Assembly: GCF_000429685.1 (NCBI RefSeq)
Contig: NZ_AUCI01000001.1
Span: 372,001-436,000 of the forward strand
DNA from: Salibacterium aidingense DSM 18341
Lineage (GTDB): Bacteria; Bacillota; Bacilli; Bacillales; Marinococcaceae
Length of the DNA: 64,000 bases
Direction: 5' to 3'
This document shows, piece by piece, positions 32,703-42,733 of this stretch. The notes under the pieces are model-generated. The model had not been told where the DNA came from and searched no databases. It saw nothing but the letters and a program-made list of their open reading frames with translations. How positions within the stretch are numbered: the first letter of the stretch is position 1; each line of letters begins with the position of its first letter. The translations under genes and the position numbers were made by a program.

Positions 32703-33842
32703 TCAGACAATTGATTTATTTTTTACATCCACCCATTTTTGATCAGCTGCTGATTCTAAAATCGCACTGACAGTGAGGTCAATAGATGCCCCGAATGCAA
32801 AGTCACAAATATATGAAGTGCCCTTAACAACAGCTGCCATCAATTCATGAACCTCCAATATTTTAATATCATTAAATCCAATCGCAATTCCTGGTGCGGG
32901 ATTAAATGCAGTATACCCTTTATGCTCCGGTCCAAGGAATACCGTTCTATACCCCCTGTCTGCACTATTATCTGAAGTAAAATACACATTTACTTCATTC
33001 AACCGTTCCAAAGAATAATAGACAGAACCTTCTGTTCCCTGGATTTCATATGAAAGAAAATTCTTTCTTCCTGCCGCAATACGGCTGGATGAAAGTGTTC
33101 CGACAGCTCCATTTTCATAATTTGCAAGAACAGAAACCATATCATCATTTTCCACTTCTCCAAGATCATGAGAGCCAGCGGACGAAGGTCTTTGTTTAAT
33201 AAAAGTTTTCGACAGCGCGTTTACACTTTCTATATTTCCCATTAAGAATTGGGAAACGCTGATCAAATGAGAACCAAGATCTCCAAGTGCTCCACTTCCG
33301 GAATATTTATTAATATGACGCCAGGAGATAGGGAGTGCAGGATCAAGCAGCATATCCTGATCATAGGTGCCGTCGAACCTCATGACGTTCCCGAGTTTCC
33401 CTGAATCAATCAGCTTCTTAATATAATAATTAGCAGGATTCATGACATTGTTGTAACCAACATAATTAATGACTCCTTTTTGTCGGGCTAAATCTGCTAG
33501 TTCTTTCGATTGTTGATAAGAAAGTGTCAATGGTTTCTCGCAATAGACATGTTTTCCGTTTTCCAAGGCAGCTTTTGCGACTTCATAATGAAAAGCGTTA
33601 GGAGTAGTAATATCCACGACATCTACATGCGGATCCTCCACTACTTCTTTCCAATCGATTGTCCATCTTGAAAAACCCCAATTATTACATGCTTTTTTTG
33701 CAGCTTCTTCACTTATATCAGTAACTATTTCAAAAACAGGTTTTCCATATTCCTGTCCAAAAGCTATAAGCGCATTAACAAACGCATTCGTATGTGCTTT
33801 TCCCATCCATCCGGCACCAATCAAACCAATTCTTATTTCCAT
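32703..33842 (-). CDS. Gfo/Idh/MocA family dehydrogenase, inositol-type
   Basis: A 379-residue oxidoreductase. I prefer the ATG 33842 (MEIRIGLIGAGWMGKAHTNA), preceded by AAAGGAGAG. Motifs: NAD fold GLIGAGWMGKAH, catalytic-lysine motif HVYCEKPLTLS, and GSGALGDLGSHLISV. It resembles inositol or scyllo-inositol dehydrogenases of iol regions. It is the sixth gene of the operon, between iolE and a second dehydrogenase; the exact stereoisomer is not deducible. Confidence 0.85.
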   Translation of the reverse strand: MEIRIGLIGAGWMGKAHTNAFVNALIAFGQEYGKPVFEIVTDISEEAAKKACNNWGFSRWTIDWKEVVEDPHVDVVDITTPNAFHYEVAKAALENGKHVYCEKPLTLSYQQSKELADLARQKGVINYVGYNNVMNPANYYIKKLIDSGKLGNVMRFDGTYDQDMLLDPALPISWRHINKYSGSGALGDLGSHLISVSQFLMGNIESVNALSKTFIKQRPSSAGSHDLGEVENDDMVSVLANYENGAVGTLSSSRIAAGRKNFLSYEIQGTEGSVYYSLERLNEVNVYFTSDNSADRGYRTVFLGPEHKGYTAFNPAPGIAIGFNDIKILEVHELMAAVVKGTSYICDFAFGASIDLTVSAILESAADQKWVDVKNKSIV

Positions 33843-33923
33843 AGTCTCTCCTTTCTCATTTTTCAATGATTCATTTGATATTAGATCGCCCTTCACATTT
33901 TTTGAACCGCTTAAAATCCTCTC

Positions 33924-34817
33924 CTACACACCTGCAATATCTTTAATATATTGACGGGCCATTAAGGCATACTCTAAAGGATCCGCCTTCCCGGGGTCCT
34001 GTTCCGCTTCAACCAGCAGCCACCCTTTATAATCAGCCTCGGACAATTTTCTAAAAACAGGTGCAAAATCAATGGTACCATCGCCTGGTACCGTGAATGC
34101 CCCCAGCCTTACAGCTTCCATAAAATCTATCTTTTCTTCTCTGACTATTGCTGCAACATCATCCCGTACATCCTTCAAATGGACATGAGCGATGCGGTCC
34201 ATATGATTTTCCAGAATGGAGAATGCTTCATCATCAGAAAAATATAAGTGCCCGGAATCATAGAGAAGCTGGACACGTTCAGGATCTGTCAAGCTCATTA
34301 ATTTATCAACTTCTTCTGATGTTTGTACCCCTGTCCCCATATGGTGATGGAAAACAATTTCCATCCCCTTTTCCTGCGCGAGGCTTCCCAATTTGTTCAA
34401 TCCTTCAGCGAGCTTCACCCATTCCTCTTCCGTAAATACCGGCTTGTCATCAAACAATGGCACTTCCTTTTTTTGAATGCTGTGACCTTGTTCTGAGACA
34501 ACAATCACTTTTGCTCCCATTTCGTGCAAAAAGTCCCTATGCTTAATAAATGTTTGCTTTGTATCTTCATAAGGCCGGGTTGTCAAAAATGTACTGAACC
34601 AGGCACTGGCAATTTCCATCTGCCGCAGCTCCAACGCTTTTTTAAGCACCTTTGTGTCACGAGGATATTTATTTCCGACTTCCGTCCCTGTGAAGCCGGC
34701 AAGCGCCATCTCACTGATACACTGTTCAAATGTATTGCAGCCCCCCAGCTCTGGCATATCATCGTTTGTCCAAGCGATAGGAGCAATTCCCAACCTAATA
34801 TTTTCAGTATCAAACAA
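33924..34817 (-). CDS. iolE: Inosose dehydratase IolE (intact copy)
   Basis: A 297-residue TIM-barrel protein that dehydrates scyllo-inosose (2-keto-myo-inositol) to a diketone. Diagnostic stretches: LGIAPIAWTNDDMPELG, CISEMALAGFTGTEVGNKYP, FHHHMGTGVQT, LLYDSGHLYFS, and VPGDGTIDF near the end. All regions are intact, unlike the second iolE at 42.7-43.6 kb, so this copy probably supplies the pathway. It sits between the ABC permease and dehydrogenase genes. Confidence 0.93.
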   Translation of the reverse strand: MFDTENIRLGIAPIAWTNDDMPELGGCNTFEQCISEMALAGFTGTEVGNKYPRDTKVLKKALELRQMEIASAWFSTFLTTRPYEDTKQTFIKHRDFLHEMGAKVIVVSEQGHSIQKKEVPLFDDKPVFTEEEWVKLAEGLNKLGSLAQEKGMEIVFHHHMGTGVQTSEEVDKLMSLTDPERVQLLYDSGHLYFSDDEAFSILENHMDRIAHVHLKDVRDDVAAIVREEKIDFMEAVRLGAFTVPGDGTIDFAPVFRKLSEADYKGWLLVEAEQDPGKADPLEYALMARQYIKDIAGV

Positions 34818-34908
34818 TTATTACACCCTTTCCTCTTAATTCTTATCAAAACAAAAATGGCTGAGTTAATCTGTTCCGTTATCATCACTTCTAAAAATAA
34901 AACTCCGG

Positions 34909-35784
34909 TTATCCTTTAACTGCTCCCATTGTCATTCCTTTCACTAAATGCTTTTGTACCATGAAAGAGAAAATGAGTACTGGAAGAATAGACATGGTTG
35001 CCGCAGCTGTCAATGCACCCCAGTTGGTTTTATACTGAGTTATAAATGTTGATATACCAGCAGGCAATGTCATCACATCTGTATTGTTCAATAAAAACAT
35101 TGCAAAAAGAAATTCATTCCACGTGAGGATAACAGTAAAAATCGAAGTTGCCACCAGGCCTGGCATAGCCAATGGCAATACAATTTTTATAAAAGCCATA
35201 AAACGAGAAGAGCCGTCAATCATCGCTGATTCTTCGAGGGATTCAGGAATTTCTTCAAAAAATGCTTTAAGCATCCATACTACAAATGGAAGATTAAAAC
35301 CAGTATAAACAATCAGCATCGCCCAAAGAGTGTTTAGTAACCCCAGCTGCTGCATGATTAAATAAAGTGGAACGACTATAACAATGGGCGGCAGCATTCT
35401 TGCCGTAAGAATAAGGAAGGAGATCCTTTCATTTCGTTTCCCTCTCATTTTAAAACGCGCCAGACTGTAGGCAGAAAATGAACCTATCGTCAAACACAAT
35501 AATGTTGATGCAAAAGCAACGATAGTACTGTTTACAAAGAACCCCACAAATGGATTGTTTGCAGAAAAAATCCCTTCAATCGGGTCAAAATAATGTTGCC
35601 AGGTGAAATTCTTCGGAAAAAATGTCTGCTTATCTGCGAAAAGTTCTCTATCTGTCTTGAAACTAGTAATTATCATCCAATAAAGCGGAAAAAGGACAAA
35701 TATAATGGTGCTTGTCAAAAATGAAGCACGTAACACTTTCAGTCTCCATCCGCCAGGTTTCTGAGTCAGTACTGCCATATCCAT
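34909..35784 (-). CDS. Sugar ABC transporter permease (MalG type)
   Basis: A 291-residue, six-helix inner-membrane permease. The EAA loop that docks the ATPase reads EESAMIDGSSRFMAFIKIVLPLAMPG. It ends KGMTMGAVKG, typical of CUT1 permeases. It pairs with the MalF-type permease 8 bases upstream. No ATPase is encoded nearby, so a shared MsmX/UgpC-type ATPase is inferred. The context indicates an inositol or inositol-related substrate. Confidence 0.92.
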   Translation of the reverse strand: MDMAVLTQKPGGWRLKVLRASFLTSTIIFVLFPLYWMIITSFKTDRELFADKQTFFPKNFTWQHYFDPIEGIFSANNPFVGFFVNSTIVAFASTLLCLTIGSFSAYSLARFKMRGKRNERISFLILTARMLPPIVIVVPLYLIMQQLGLLNTLWAMLIVYTGFNLPFVVWMLKAFFEEIPESLEESAMIDGSSRFMAFIKIVLPLAMPGLVATSIFTVILTWNEFLFAMFLLNNTDVMTLPAGISTFITQYKTNWGALTAAATMSILPVLIFSFMVQKHLVKGMTMGAVKG

Positions 35785-35792
35785 GCTCCTTT

Positions 35793-36740
35793 CTAGTTAG
35801 CTGATTGTGAAGAATTCATCAGTTTGATCAACAAAGAGGAAATAATGATTGTAATTACCAGGACAATCAATAATCCTGCCGTAGCAAAACCAAAATCAGA
35901 AAATTTCATCGCTTGTCTATACATAAGAAAACTCACAGTTTCTGTAGCACGTCCAGGTCCTCCTTGTGTCAGAACAAATACCTGGTCAAATGTTCGCAGA
36001 GCATCCATCGTTCTGATAACAAGGGCAACAATGAGGATAGGCTTCAACATCGGTATCATCACATACCGGATTGTTTGAAATTTTGAAGCTCCATCAATAT
36101 CAGCTGCTTCAAATGGATCTTTAGGCAAAGCTTGCATACCAGCTAAGATAATCAGAAAAACCATGGGTGTCCACTGCCAGATATCTACTACTACCAACGA
36201 TAAAAATGCCATTACTGGTTCGCCCAGGAAATTTATTTTTGGCAGTCCGATACCTTGGAGCATATAATTAATAATACCCATATCAGTATTAAGCATTAAC
36301 TTAAATACGATGGCTACGACAAGCGGCGAAAGCATCATCGGTATAATAAGCAGCCAACGGAGATACTTCATTGCTTTTCCATCTTTGGACATAATCAATG
36401 CCAAATTAAATCCCAGAAAAATTTGCGACCCTACCGCTAATGCAGTAAACAGAAGGGTGATGTAAATGGAACTCCAAAATACCCCGCTTGTAAATGTTTT
36501 TAAATAGTTATCTAAACCGGCAAAACCAGTAAATTTACCAAACGTATCGAAAGACGAAAAAGAGATAAAAATTGTATAACCAATGGGGAATAATGTAAGC
36601 AAGGCTAATATCAAAAGCGTTGGAGTCAATAGCATCCCGGCTAACCTTCGATCGTTGGATAAACCAGGTGCAGCAGTTTTTTTCTTGTTTGTTTTATGAT
36701 TAGTAGGCACCCTCATAAAAGCCACTTCCTTCATGTTCAT
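35793..36740 (-). CDS. Sugar ABC transporter permease (MalF type)
   Basis: A 315-residue permease with six to seven membrane helices and EAA loop DPFEAADIDGASKFQTIRYVMIPML. Several in-frame starts exist; I favour ATG 36740 after AGGAGT, while an ATG further in (MRVPTNHK) also has an AAGGAAG at a suitable distance. It forms the importer with the MalG-type partner and the binding lipoprotein encoded 50 bases upstream. Confidence 0.92.
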   Translation of the reverse strand: MNMKEVAFMRVPTNHKTNKKKTAAPGLSNDRRLAGMLLTPTLLILALLTLFPIGYTIFISFSSFDTFGKFTGFAGLDNYLKTFTSGVFWSSIYITLLFTALAVGSQIFLGFNLALIMSKDGKAMKYLRWLLIIPMMLSPLVVAIVFKLMLNTDMGIINYMLQGIGLPKINFLGEPVMAFLSLVVVDIWQWTPMVFLIILAGMQALPKDPFEAADIDGASKFQTIRYVMIPMLKPILIVALVIRTMDALRTFDQVFVLTQGGPGRATETVSFLMYRQAMKFSDFGFATAGLLIVLVITIIISSLLIKLMNSSQSAN

Positions 36741-36798
36741 ATATCTCACTCCTAAGAAGTTAAGAGAGGGGAATCCCTCTCTTAACTAATTCAATTGA

Positions 36799-38100
36799 TT
36801 AGTATCCATTCTCTTCCATAAGCTTGCTGATTTCATCAGCTGCTTTAGTCAACGCTTCTTCTGCTCCAATTTCACCGGAAATGGCCCTGTTTAAGTAGGT
36901 ACCATAGATTTGCTCAATTTCGGAATATAAAGGAGTACGCGGACGCCAGCGTGCTGATTGCAAACCCTCATGTACAGCTTCTAAATATGGGTAGTCCTTA
37001 AGCAATTCTTCATCTTTCAATACACTTGTGCGTGTGGGAAGACCCCCCAGCTTCGTCATTTCTGTTTGAACATCCTTAGAAGAAGCCCATTCTATAAACG
37101 AGAGAGCATTTTCTTTCTTATCCGAACCTTCAGGAATTGCAAATAACCAATTTCCAATCATTGGAGCGTGTTCATGTCCTTCTGCTTTTGGTACCAATCC
37201 ATATCCCATTTTTCCAACAACTTCAGATTTCTCTTCATCTTCCATTGTCTGCGCCCATACCGGCCAAACAATTGATGATAAGGCATCACCGCCTGCCATT
37301 ACACGGCCAATCTGATCCGAGTTGTAACTAGCTATACCCTCTGGTGCATTTTTTTTAAAATTTAAATATCTTTCCAATGCATCAATTGCTTCTGGATTAT
37401 CGAGAGTTACATTCCAATCTTTGTCGAAGAAATCCGCTCCGTGGGACCATAGGAAGGCATTAAAGTTTGTAGCTACCGGATTGCCTCTAGCTCCCCGATG
37501 AACAAAACCATATTTAGTTTCCCCTTGATGTTCTTCGATTGCTTTTTCAAGATCTTCCCAGGTTTGAGGAATATCATTTAGAATATCTTTTCTATAGAAA
37601 AATAGCTGGACATTACCTACTTGAGGAACTGCATAGTATTTAGATTCTTCATCTTTATCCGAATTAGGAAGGCGCGGTCCCTCTGGTGCAGGCCACATAC
37701 TTACTTGGCGGGAGGTCTTCACAAAATCCTCGTCAGGAGTATAACCTAATTCTTTAAGAGGGGTGAGGAACCCACCTCCTGCAAACATAGGCATCCAAGG
37801 ATCATCAGCAAAGATGACATCATATGTTTTTCCGCCATTTCTCAGATCATTATAAATTCGTTCATACAAGGTGTTATAATCAAATTCATTCCATTCAACA
37901 TTGATACCGGTTTCTTCTTCAAATTCTGGAATCATTTGCTTTACAGCTGATGATTCCACTCCGGCTACCATAGCAACGGATATCGTTTTATCTTCTTCGC
38001 TAGAGTTTTGATCATCATTATCTGAACTTTTCTCATCATTGCTTCCGCAAGCTGCCAAGATTAGTGACAATATCGTTAATACAGCTAGAAATTTCTTCAT
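36799..38100 (-). CDS. ABC sugar-binding lipoprotein
   Basis: A 433-residue SBP_bac_1 protein with a lipoprotein signal (lipobox LAAC at about residue 15-18) and an acidic, Ser/Asn-rich spacer. Family features: VEWNEFDYNTLYERI, DVIFADDPWMPMF, and GNWLFAIPEGSDKKENALSFIEW. It captures the substrate of the two permeases downstream. Given iolI upstream and iolE downstream, an inositol is the likely ligand. Confidence 0.92.
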   Translation of the reverse strand: MKKFLAVLTILSLILAACGSNDEKSSDNDDQNSSEEDKTISVAMVAGVESSAVKQMIPEFEEETGINVEWNEFDYNTLYERIYNDLRNGGKTYDVIFADDPWMPMFAGGGFLTPLKELGYTPDEDFVKTSRQVSMWPAPEGPRLPNSDKDEESKYYAVPQVGNVQLFFYRKDILNDIPQTWEDLEKAIEEHQGETKYGFVHRGARGNPVATNFNAFLWSHGADFFDKDWNVTLDNPEAIDALERYLNFKKNAPEGIASYNSDQIGRVMAGGDALSSIVWPVWAQTMEDEEKSEVVGKMGYGLVPKAEGHEHAPMIGNWLFAIPEGSDKKENALSFIEWASSKDVQTEMTKLGGLPTRTSVLKDEELLKDYPYLEAVHEGLQSARWRPRTPLYSEIEQIYGTYLNRAISGEIGAEEALTKAADEISKLMEENGY

Positions 38101-38122
38101 ATTTATTCTCCTTTTTAATAAT

Positions 38123-38950
38123 CTATTGTTTCATCCTTTGTATAACATTTTTAGTTTTTTCTTTTGCTGTACGGATACACTCCTCTGCATCTAACTCCCA
38201 GTACTCCGGACGGAATAATTCAACGGACGCCGGTCCGTCATATCCTTTTTCCTGCAGAGCAGAAATAATTCTTTCCAATGGGATGACTCCATCACCGGGC
38301 CAGACACGATGATGATCCCTTAATACTCCCGGCAGTTTGCCTTCGCAGTCATCAATATGAAATAGGAACAGATCATTAACAGAAAGCGTTTTCAACGATT
38401 CATAACTGGAGTTCATGCCGTAAAAATGAAAACAATCAAGCACCAATCCCAGCTGAGGATGCCCTATCTCTTCTATTACCTCTTTGGCCTTGTCGAGCGT
38501 GTTGATCGAACCATGAGGATAGCCGACAAATTCTAACGCAATTCTTAAATCCGTCCCTTCGATTACACTTAAGAAGTCATTTAATCGAAGTATTGTTTCC
38601 TGCTTGATTACATTCCAATCTTTCTCGATTCCAAATGCAGGTACTGCAACAATCGTGTTACATCCAACAGCAGCAGCGACCTCTACCATGAGCGAGAGAT
38701 CATTCTTCATTAACCTGAAGTCTGTTTCATTTCTGAATGTAAATTCTTCTAACGCATTCAATGATAACGGTTTCAAAAAAGAAGAAGAAAAAAACCTTTT
38801 TAAATCTTCAATAGTATTGGTAAGTAAGTATTCTTTCAGTTTATCCAGGCGGATTTCAATATAGTCGAATCCATGTTTTTCACAAAGCAGTAAGTCATTT
38901 TCCAAGGTGGAATTGTTTAAAGTGACAGCTTCATTAAACGCAATTTTCAT
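38123..38950 (-). CDS. iolI: Inosose isomerase IolI
   Basis: A 275-residue TIM-barrel isomerase of the AP-endonuclease-2 superfamily. It interconverts 2-keto-myo-inositol and 1-keto-D-chiro-inositol. Markers against Bacillus IolI: FNEAVTLNNSTLENDL at the N terminus, HGFDYIEIR, IALEFVGYPHGSINT, DCFHFYGMNSS, FHIDDCEG, DHHRVWPGDG and VELFRPEYW, carrying the metal Glu/Asp/His set. It is the first gene of the second inositol operon, behind a strong promoter and a long leader, and 22 bases before the ABC binding-protein gene. Confidence 0.92.
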   Translation of the reverse strand: MKIAFNEAVTLNNSTLENDLLLCEKHGFDYIEIRLDKLKEYLLTNTIEDLKRFFSSSFLKPLSLNALEEFTFRNETDFRLMKNDLSLMVEVAAAVGCNTIVAVPAFGIEKDWNVIKQETILRLNDFLSVIEGTDLRIALEFVGYPHGSINTLDKAKEVIEEIGHPQLGLVLDCFHFYGMNSSYESLKTLSVNDLFLFHIDDCEGKLPGVLRDHHRVWPGDGVIPLERIISALQEKGYDGPASVELFRPEYWELDAEECIRTAKEKTKNVIQRMKQ

Positions 38951-39041
38951 CTTATCCCCCTCTTTCTATGCTCCTTGTAGTTTAGAGTACGATAAACCCC
39001 CTTTTATTTGATAAATCAGTTCGGTATATAAATAACACCAA

Positions 39042-39117
39042 AACTTAATAATAAATTAACCTAAAAATAATTTAAAATAGTAATTAGGGTAAGTTTTGAT
39101 TAATTTATTATTAACTT
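39042..39117 (-). promoter_or_regulatory. Inverted repeat and IolR-like motif in the iolI leader
   Basis: Two 20-base arms (39042-39061 and 39098-39117; AACTTAATAATAAATTAACC against its near complement, 18 of 20 match) flank 36 bases. They start right after the iolI -10 box. TTGATTAATTTA (39096-39107) overlaps the second arm and recurs at the iolA/iolR promoters. It probably acts as an operator, a leader hairpin, or both. Confidence 0.5.
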
Positions 39118-39123
39118 ATGATT

Positions 39124-39152
39124 ATAATAATATTGATTCAATCATTAGTCAA
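39124..39152 (-). promoter_or_regulatory. Promoter of the iolI-ABC operon
   Basis: TTGACT, 17-base spacer, TATTAT on the minus strand. This predicts a leader of about 165 bases before iolI. Confidence 0.7.
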
Positions 39153-39200
39153 TAAAATTTCTCAATTTTTTTGAAAGTTTAAAATAAAAAACGAAAATGA

Positions 39201-39228
39201 AATCGCATGACTCAGAAATCATGCGATT
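39201..39228 (-). terminator. Hairpin after iolJ
   Basis: A 10-bp perfect stem AATCGCATGA/TCATGCGATT with an 8-base loop, about 20 bases past the iolJ stop. The following tract (TCATTTTCG) is only moderately T-rich. Confidence 0.7.
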
Positions 39229-39246
39229 GCGCCACCCTTTTTTCTA

Positions 39247-40086
39247 TCAAGCTTGTTGATAAGCACCTGTGCGCTTAATCACTTTTTCTATCGTTTGATT
39301 CAAAGCATCTTTACTTGGCTGTAAAACTTCCATCGGATTATGCAGTTCCGGATTTTCCATAAGATTCTTCCGCAGGGCATTCGACCAGGCAATGTTTAAC
39401 TCCGTGTTGTAATTGATTTTAGCATGCCCATAGGATATCGTTTTTTCCAGTTCTTCATCTGAAATTCCAGAGGCTCCGTGCAGCACAAAGGGAATATCCA
39501 GGGTAAAACGAAGTTTTTCCATTTCTTTAAACCCTAAGTTCGGTTCGCCTTTATATTTGCCATGGACGGAGCCTAATGCAGGCGCTAAGCTGTCAATGCT
39601 TGTTTCCTGCACAAGTTGAATGCATTCATTCAAGTCGGCATAAAGCATATCACTGTACACCCCATCTTCTGTACCACCGACACTGCCGACTTCCGCTTCT
39701 ACCGTTACTCCGTTTCTATGTGCATACTCTACTACTCTTTTAGTATTTTCCACATTATCTTCAATAGAGAGTTTAGAGCCGTCATACATAACAGAGTCAT
39801 AGCCGGCATCAACGGCTTCAAAGCACCTTTCGACAGCCTGACCATGATCCAGATGCAGAACGGCCGGTACCGTCACATTCAACTCTTCTTTCATGAGCCG
39901 GAATGTTTGAGCCAGCAACCGGAATCCCCCCAGCTGATCGACGATTTTATCGGTTGTGCCTACGATCACCGGCGCCCGGCATTTCTTTGCGGTTTTCAAT
40001 ATGGATTCCATCCAGATCATCCCATTTGTATTAAATTGGGGAACGGCATATCTTTTTTTGAATGCGTCATTTAAAATATTGTACAT
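39247..40086 (-). CDS. iolJ: 5-dehydro-2-deoxyphosphogluconate aldolase IolJ
   Basis: A 279-residue class II fructose-bisphosphate-aldolase-type enzyme that cleaves 2-deoxy-5-keto-gluconate-6-phosphate to DHAP and malonate semialdehyde. Zinc and substrate motifs are intact: VLHLDHGQ, EAEVGSVGGTEDG, GSVHGKYKGEP and VLHGASGI. I use the ATG 40086 (MYNILNDAFKKRYAVPQFN), which follows AGGTGATG. It is the last gene of the main iol operon, 4 bases after iolG. Confidence 0.9.
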   Translation of the reverse strand: MYNILNDAFKKRYAVPQFNTNGMIWMESILKTAKKCRAPVIVGTTDKIVDQLGGFRLLAQTFRLMKEELNVTVPAVLHLDHGQAVERCFEAVDAGYDSVMYDGSKLSIEDNVENTKRVVEYAHRNGVTVEAEVGSVGGTEDGVYSDMLYADLNECIQLVQETSIDSLAPALGSVHGKYKGEPNLGFKEMEKLRFTLDIPFVLHGASGISDEELEKTISYGHAKINYNTELNIAWSNALRKNLMENPELHNPMEVLQPSKDALNQTIEKVIKRTGAYQQA

Positions 40087-40090
40087 CTCA

Positions 40091-41104
40091 TCACCTGATT
40101 TCATCGTTCACTTTGACTGGTTTACTATTCTCCAGAGATTCTTGGGCCGCTTGCGCAATCCGCTGCGCCATAATGCCGTCTTTGAACACAATTTTTGTTT
40201 CTCGTTCTTTTATAATGCTTTCAATAAACTCTTCCGTTTCCGTAATAAACGAATCATTGTATCGTTCTAAGAAAAAGTGCAGAGGAAGATCGGATTCCAC
40301 AGTCTGCTTATGATAATATTTCAAGTTGGTGGAGGTTTCATTATCAGCAACCAGCGCTCCGTTGTTGCCAAAGACTTCAATGCGTTGGTCATAGCCGTAC
40401 ACTGCTTCCCTGCTGTTATCAATAACCCCGAGTGCTCCGTTCGCAAAAGTAAGTGTGATAACGGCTGTATCAATGTCACCCTTTTCTCCGATAGCGGGAT
40501 CGACCAAATTGGTCCCGCGCGCAAACACTTCCACCACTTCCGATTCGGAGAGGTACCTGGCCATATCAAAATCGTGAATCGACATGTCCATAAACATACC
40601 ACCGGAAGACGCAATATAATCCGTGTGTGGCGGGTTTGGATCTCTCGATGTGATTTTTACAATATGCATATCACCGATTTTTTCGTTTTGCACTCTGTCT
40701 TTCATTTCGGCGAAGTTTTTGTCAAACCGCCGATTGAACCCCACCTGGAAATGAACCCCGGCAGCTTTTACCTCTTCATACGCCTCCAGTGTCTCTTTAT
40801 CACTGAAACTGATAGGCTTTTCACAGAAAATATGCTTATTGCTGCGGGCTGCTTTCTTAATTAAGTCCGCATGTGTGCTTGTCGGAGAGCAAATAAAAAC
40901 TGAGTTAATCTCTGCATCATTAAAAATATCCTCGAAATCCTTTGTCATCTCTTCCACACCGCTTTTCTGGAACCATTCCTGCAAATGATCCGCAAACACA
41001 TCCGATACTTTTTTCAAGCGTACATGGGGATTTCTTTTTAAATTATTAATATGCAGCTTTCCAATTCGTCCCGCACCAATCACACCGACTACTACTTTTT
41101 CCAT
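40091..41104 (-). CDS. iolG: Inositol 2-dehydrogenase IolG
   Basis: A 337-residue Gfo/Idh/MocA protein, typical of IolG: GVIGAGRIGKLHINNL, HIFCEKPIS, VGFNRRFDKNFAEMK, DMSIHDFDMARY, and DSFITETEEFIESI. It oxidises myo-inositol to scyllo-inosose with NAD. The ATG 41104 has AAGGAA 9 bases upstream. It lies 4 bases upstream of iolJ and just after the broken symporter. Confidence 0.9.
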   Translation of the reverse strand: MEKVVVGVIGAGRIGKLHINNLKRNPHVRLKKVSDVFADHLQEWFQKSGVEEMTKDFEDIFNDAEINSVFICSPTSTHADLIKKAARSNKHIFCEKPISFSDKETLEAYEEVKAAGVHFQVGFNRRFDKNFAEMKDRVQNEKIGDMHIVKITSRDPNPPHTDYIASSGGMFMDMSIHDFDMARYLSESEVVEVFARGTNLVDPAIGEKGDIDTAVITLTFANGALGVIDNSREAVYGYDQRIEVFGNNGALVADNETSTNLKYYHKQTVESDLPLHFFLERYNDSFITETEEFIESIIKERETKIVFKDGIMAQRIAQAAQESLENSKPVKVNDEIR

Positions 41105-41122
41105 AACAATCACTTCCTTATC

Positions 41123-42717
41123 TTATTTGGCTAATACAAGCGGCGAAAATACAATATACATCACGACAACGGTCAGTAGTATAAGGAAACCAACCCACTT
41201 GGAATATTTCCATGGCGTCATTTCTACTTTGCTTGCATATTTCTCAAATTCAAAGTCCAATTTATCGGGCCTCGATATGCTGAACAGGTAAATGATAGCC
41301 ATATCGAGGAAAAACAGAACACTCCACACGTACAAATAATGGACATCCGGTATCAGCACTTTGGACAAGCTGTACGTGACTACGTGAAATATAAATGCTG
41401 CTTTGGCCCCCATTGCAGATGTTTTCTTTGAATAAAAGCCTATTAAAATAATCGCAAGCAAAGGCATACTGTATAATCCATTAAATTCCTGTATAACTGC
41501 AAATAATCCCTGTGGAAATAGTGAGATTAATGGAGCAATTCCGGTTACAATTACTCCGACTGCAATTGTCAATATCCGGCCCATTTTGGCAATTTGTTGA
41601 TTGGATGCCTGTTTATTGATCATCGGCTTATAAAAATCAAGGCTGAATAAGGTGATAGTCGCATTTAATGATCCGATAAAAGAGCTCATGATAGCACCAA
41701 ATACTACTGCACCAAAGATCCCATAAGTCCATCCAGGAAGAACTTCATTGACTAAGACCGGATAAGCCATATCCATCTGCATGCCGTCTCCAAACAGTTG
41801 GTACGCAATAATTCCCGGAAACACCAGAGGAAAAAAGCGCCACATACTTTAAAGAAACCAACCAACATTGTGCCTTTTTGTGCTTCTTTCAAGTTTTTAG
41901 CAGCCAATGCTTTTTGGACAATCATTTGATTCGTACACCAGAAATACAGGTTATTAAAGAGCATCCCAAAAAAGAGAGTAGGCCAGGGTACAATTTCCGA
42001 ATCTATGTCTCCCCAGGCATTTAACTTATCAGAAGATTCTGTAATAAGTCGATCCAATCCATTCAAAAACGTGCTGTCCCCTACTGTAATAATGCCTAAT
42101 ATAGTGACTAAAAGACCGCCAAGAATGAGACCGAGCCCATAAATAGAATCACTATGCGCAATTAAGGACAGACCACCTGCAAATAAATAAAAAATGCCAA
42201 TCAGTCCGATACAAGAAGCAATGATGATAACAGCTGTCATCGAATTAACACCCAAAGATTCTTCAATGCCGAATAAATCATTGAATATTAAAGATCCTGA
42301 ATACAATACGACCGGCATAAAACTCACCGTATATGTAAACATAAATAAAAACGATACAATTCGTTTTGTCATCGTATCATAACGGACTTCAATGAAATCC
42401 GATATCGTGTTGACCCCGTATTTGAAGTATTTCGGCAGAAAAACCCAGGCGCATAACACAATCGCAATCGAAGCGGTAACTTCCCAGGCCATTACTTCCA
42501 TGCCTTTCACATAGCTCTGTCCATTCTGGCCGACTAATTGTTCGGTTGATAAGTTTGTCATAATAATAGACATACCAACCGTTGTACCTACGAGAGATCG
42601 CCCCCCGAGAAAATACCCTTCCGTATCCTTTTTATCTACATTTTTACTTCTGTAAAAAGCGTACAGGTAAATCGCCAATAAAATTCCTACAAAACTTGCA
42701 ATTGCAAACCAATTCAC
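41123..42717 (-). pseudogene. SSS-family sodium/solute symporter, frameshifted
   Basis: Two overlapping frames together make one sodium:solute symporter of about 530 residues. The N-terminal part starts at GTG 42717 (AAGGAGG 8 bases upstream) and runs through TEGYFLGGRSL and NLSTEQLVGQNGQSYVKG to GFFKVCGAFF. The C-terminal part continues PLVFPGIIAYQLFGD and FGAIMSSFIGSLNATITLFS. The break is at A6 (41831-41836); one more A would restore a single frame. Its place in the iol operon implies inositol uptake. It is either a pseudogene whose role is taken by the ABC importer, or a homopolymer sequencing error. Confidence 0.85.
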
Positions 42718-42733
42718 GAGTAATGCCTCCTTG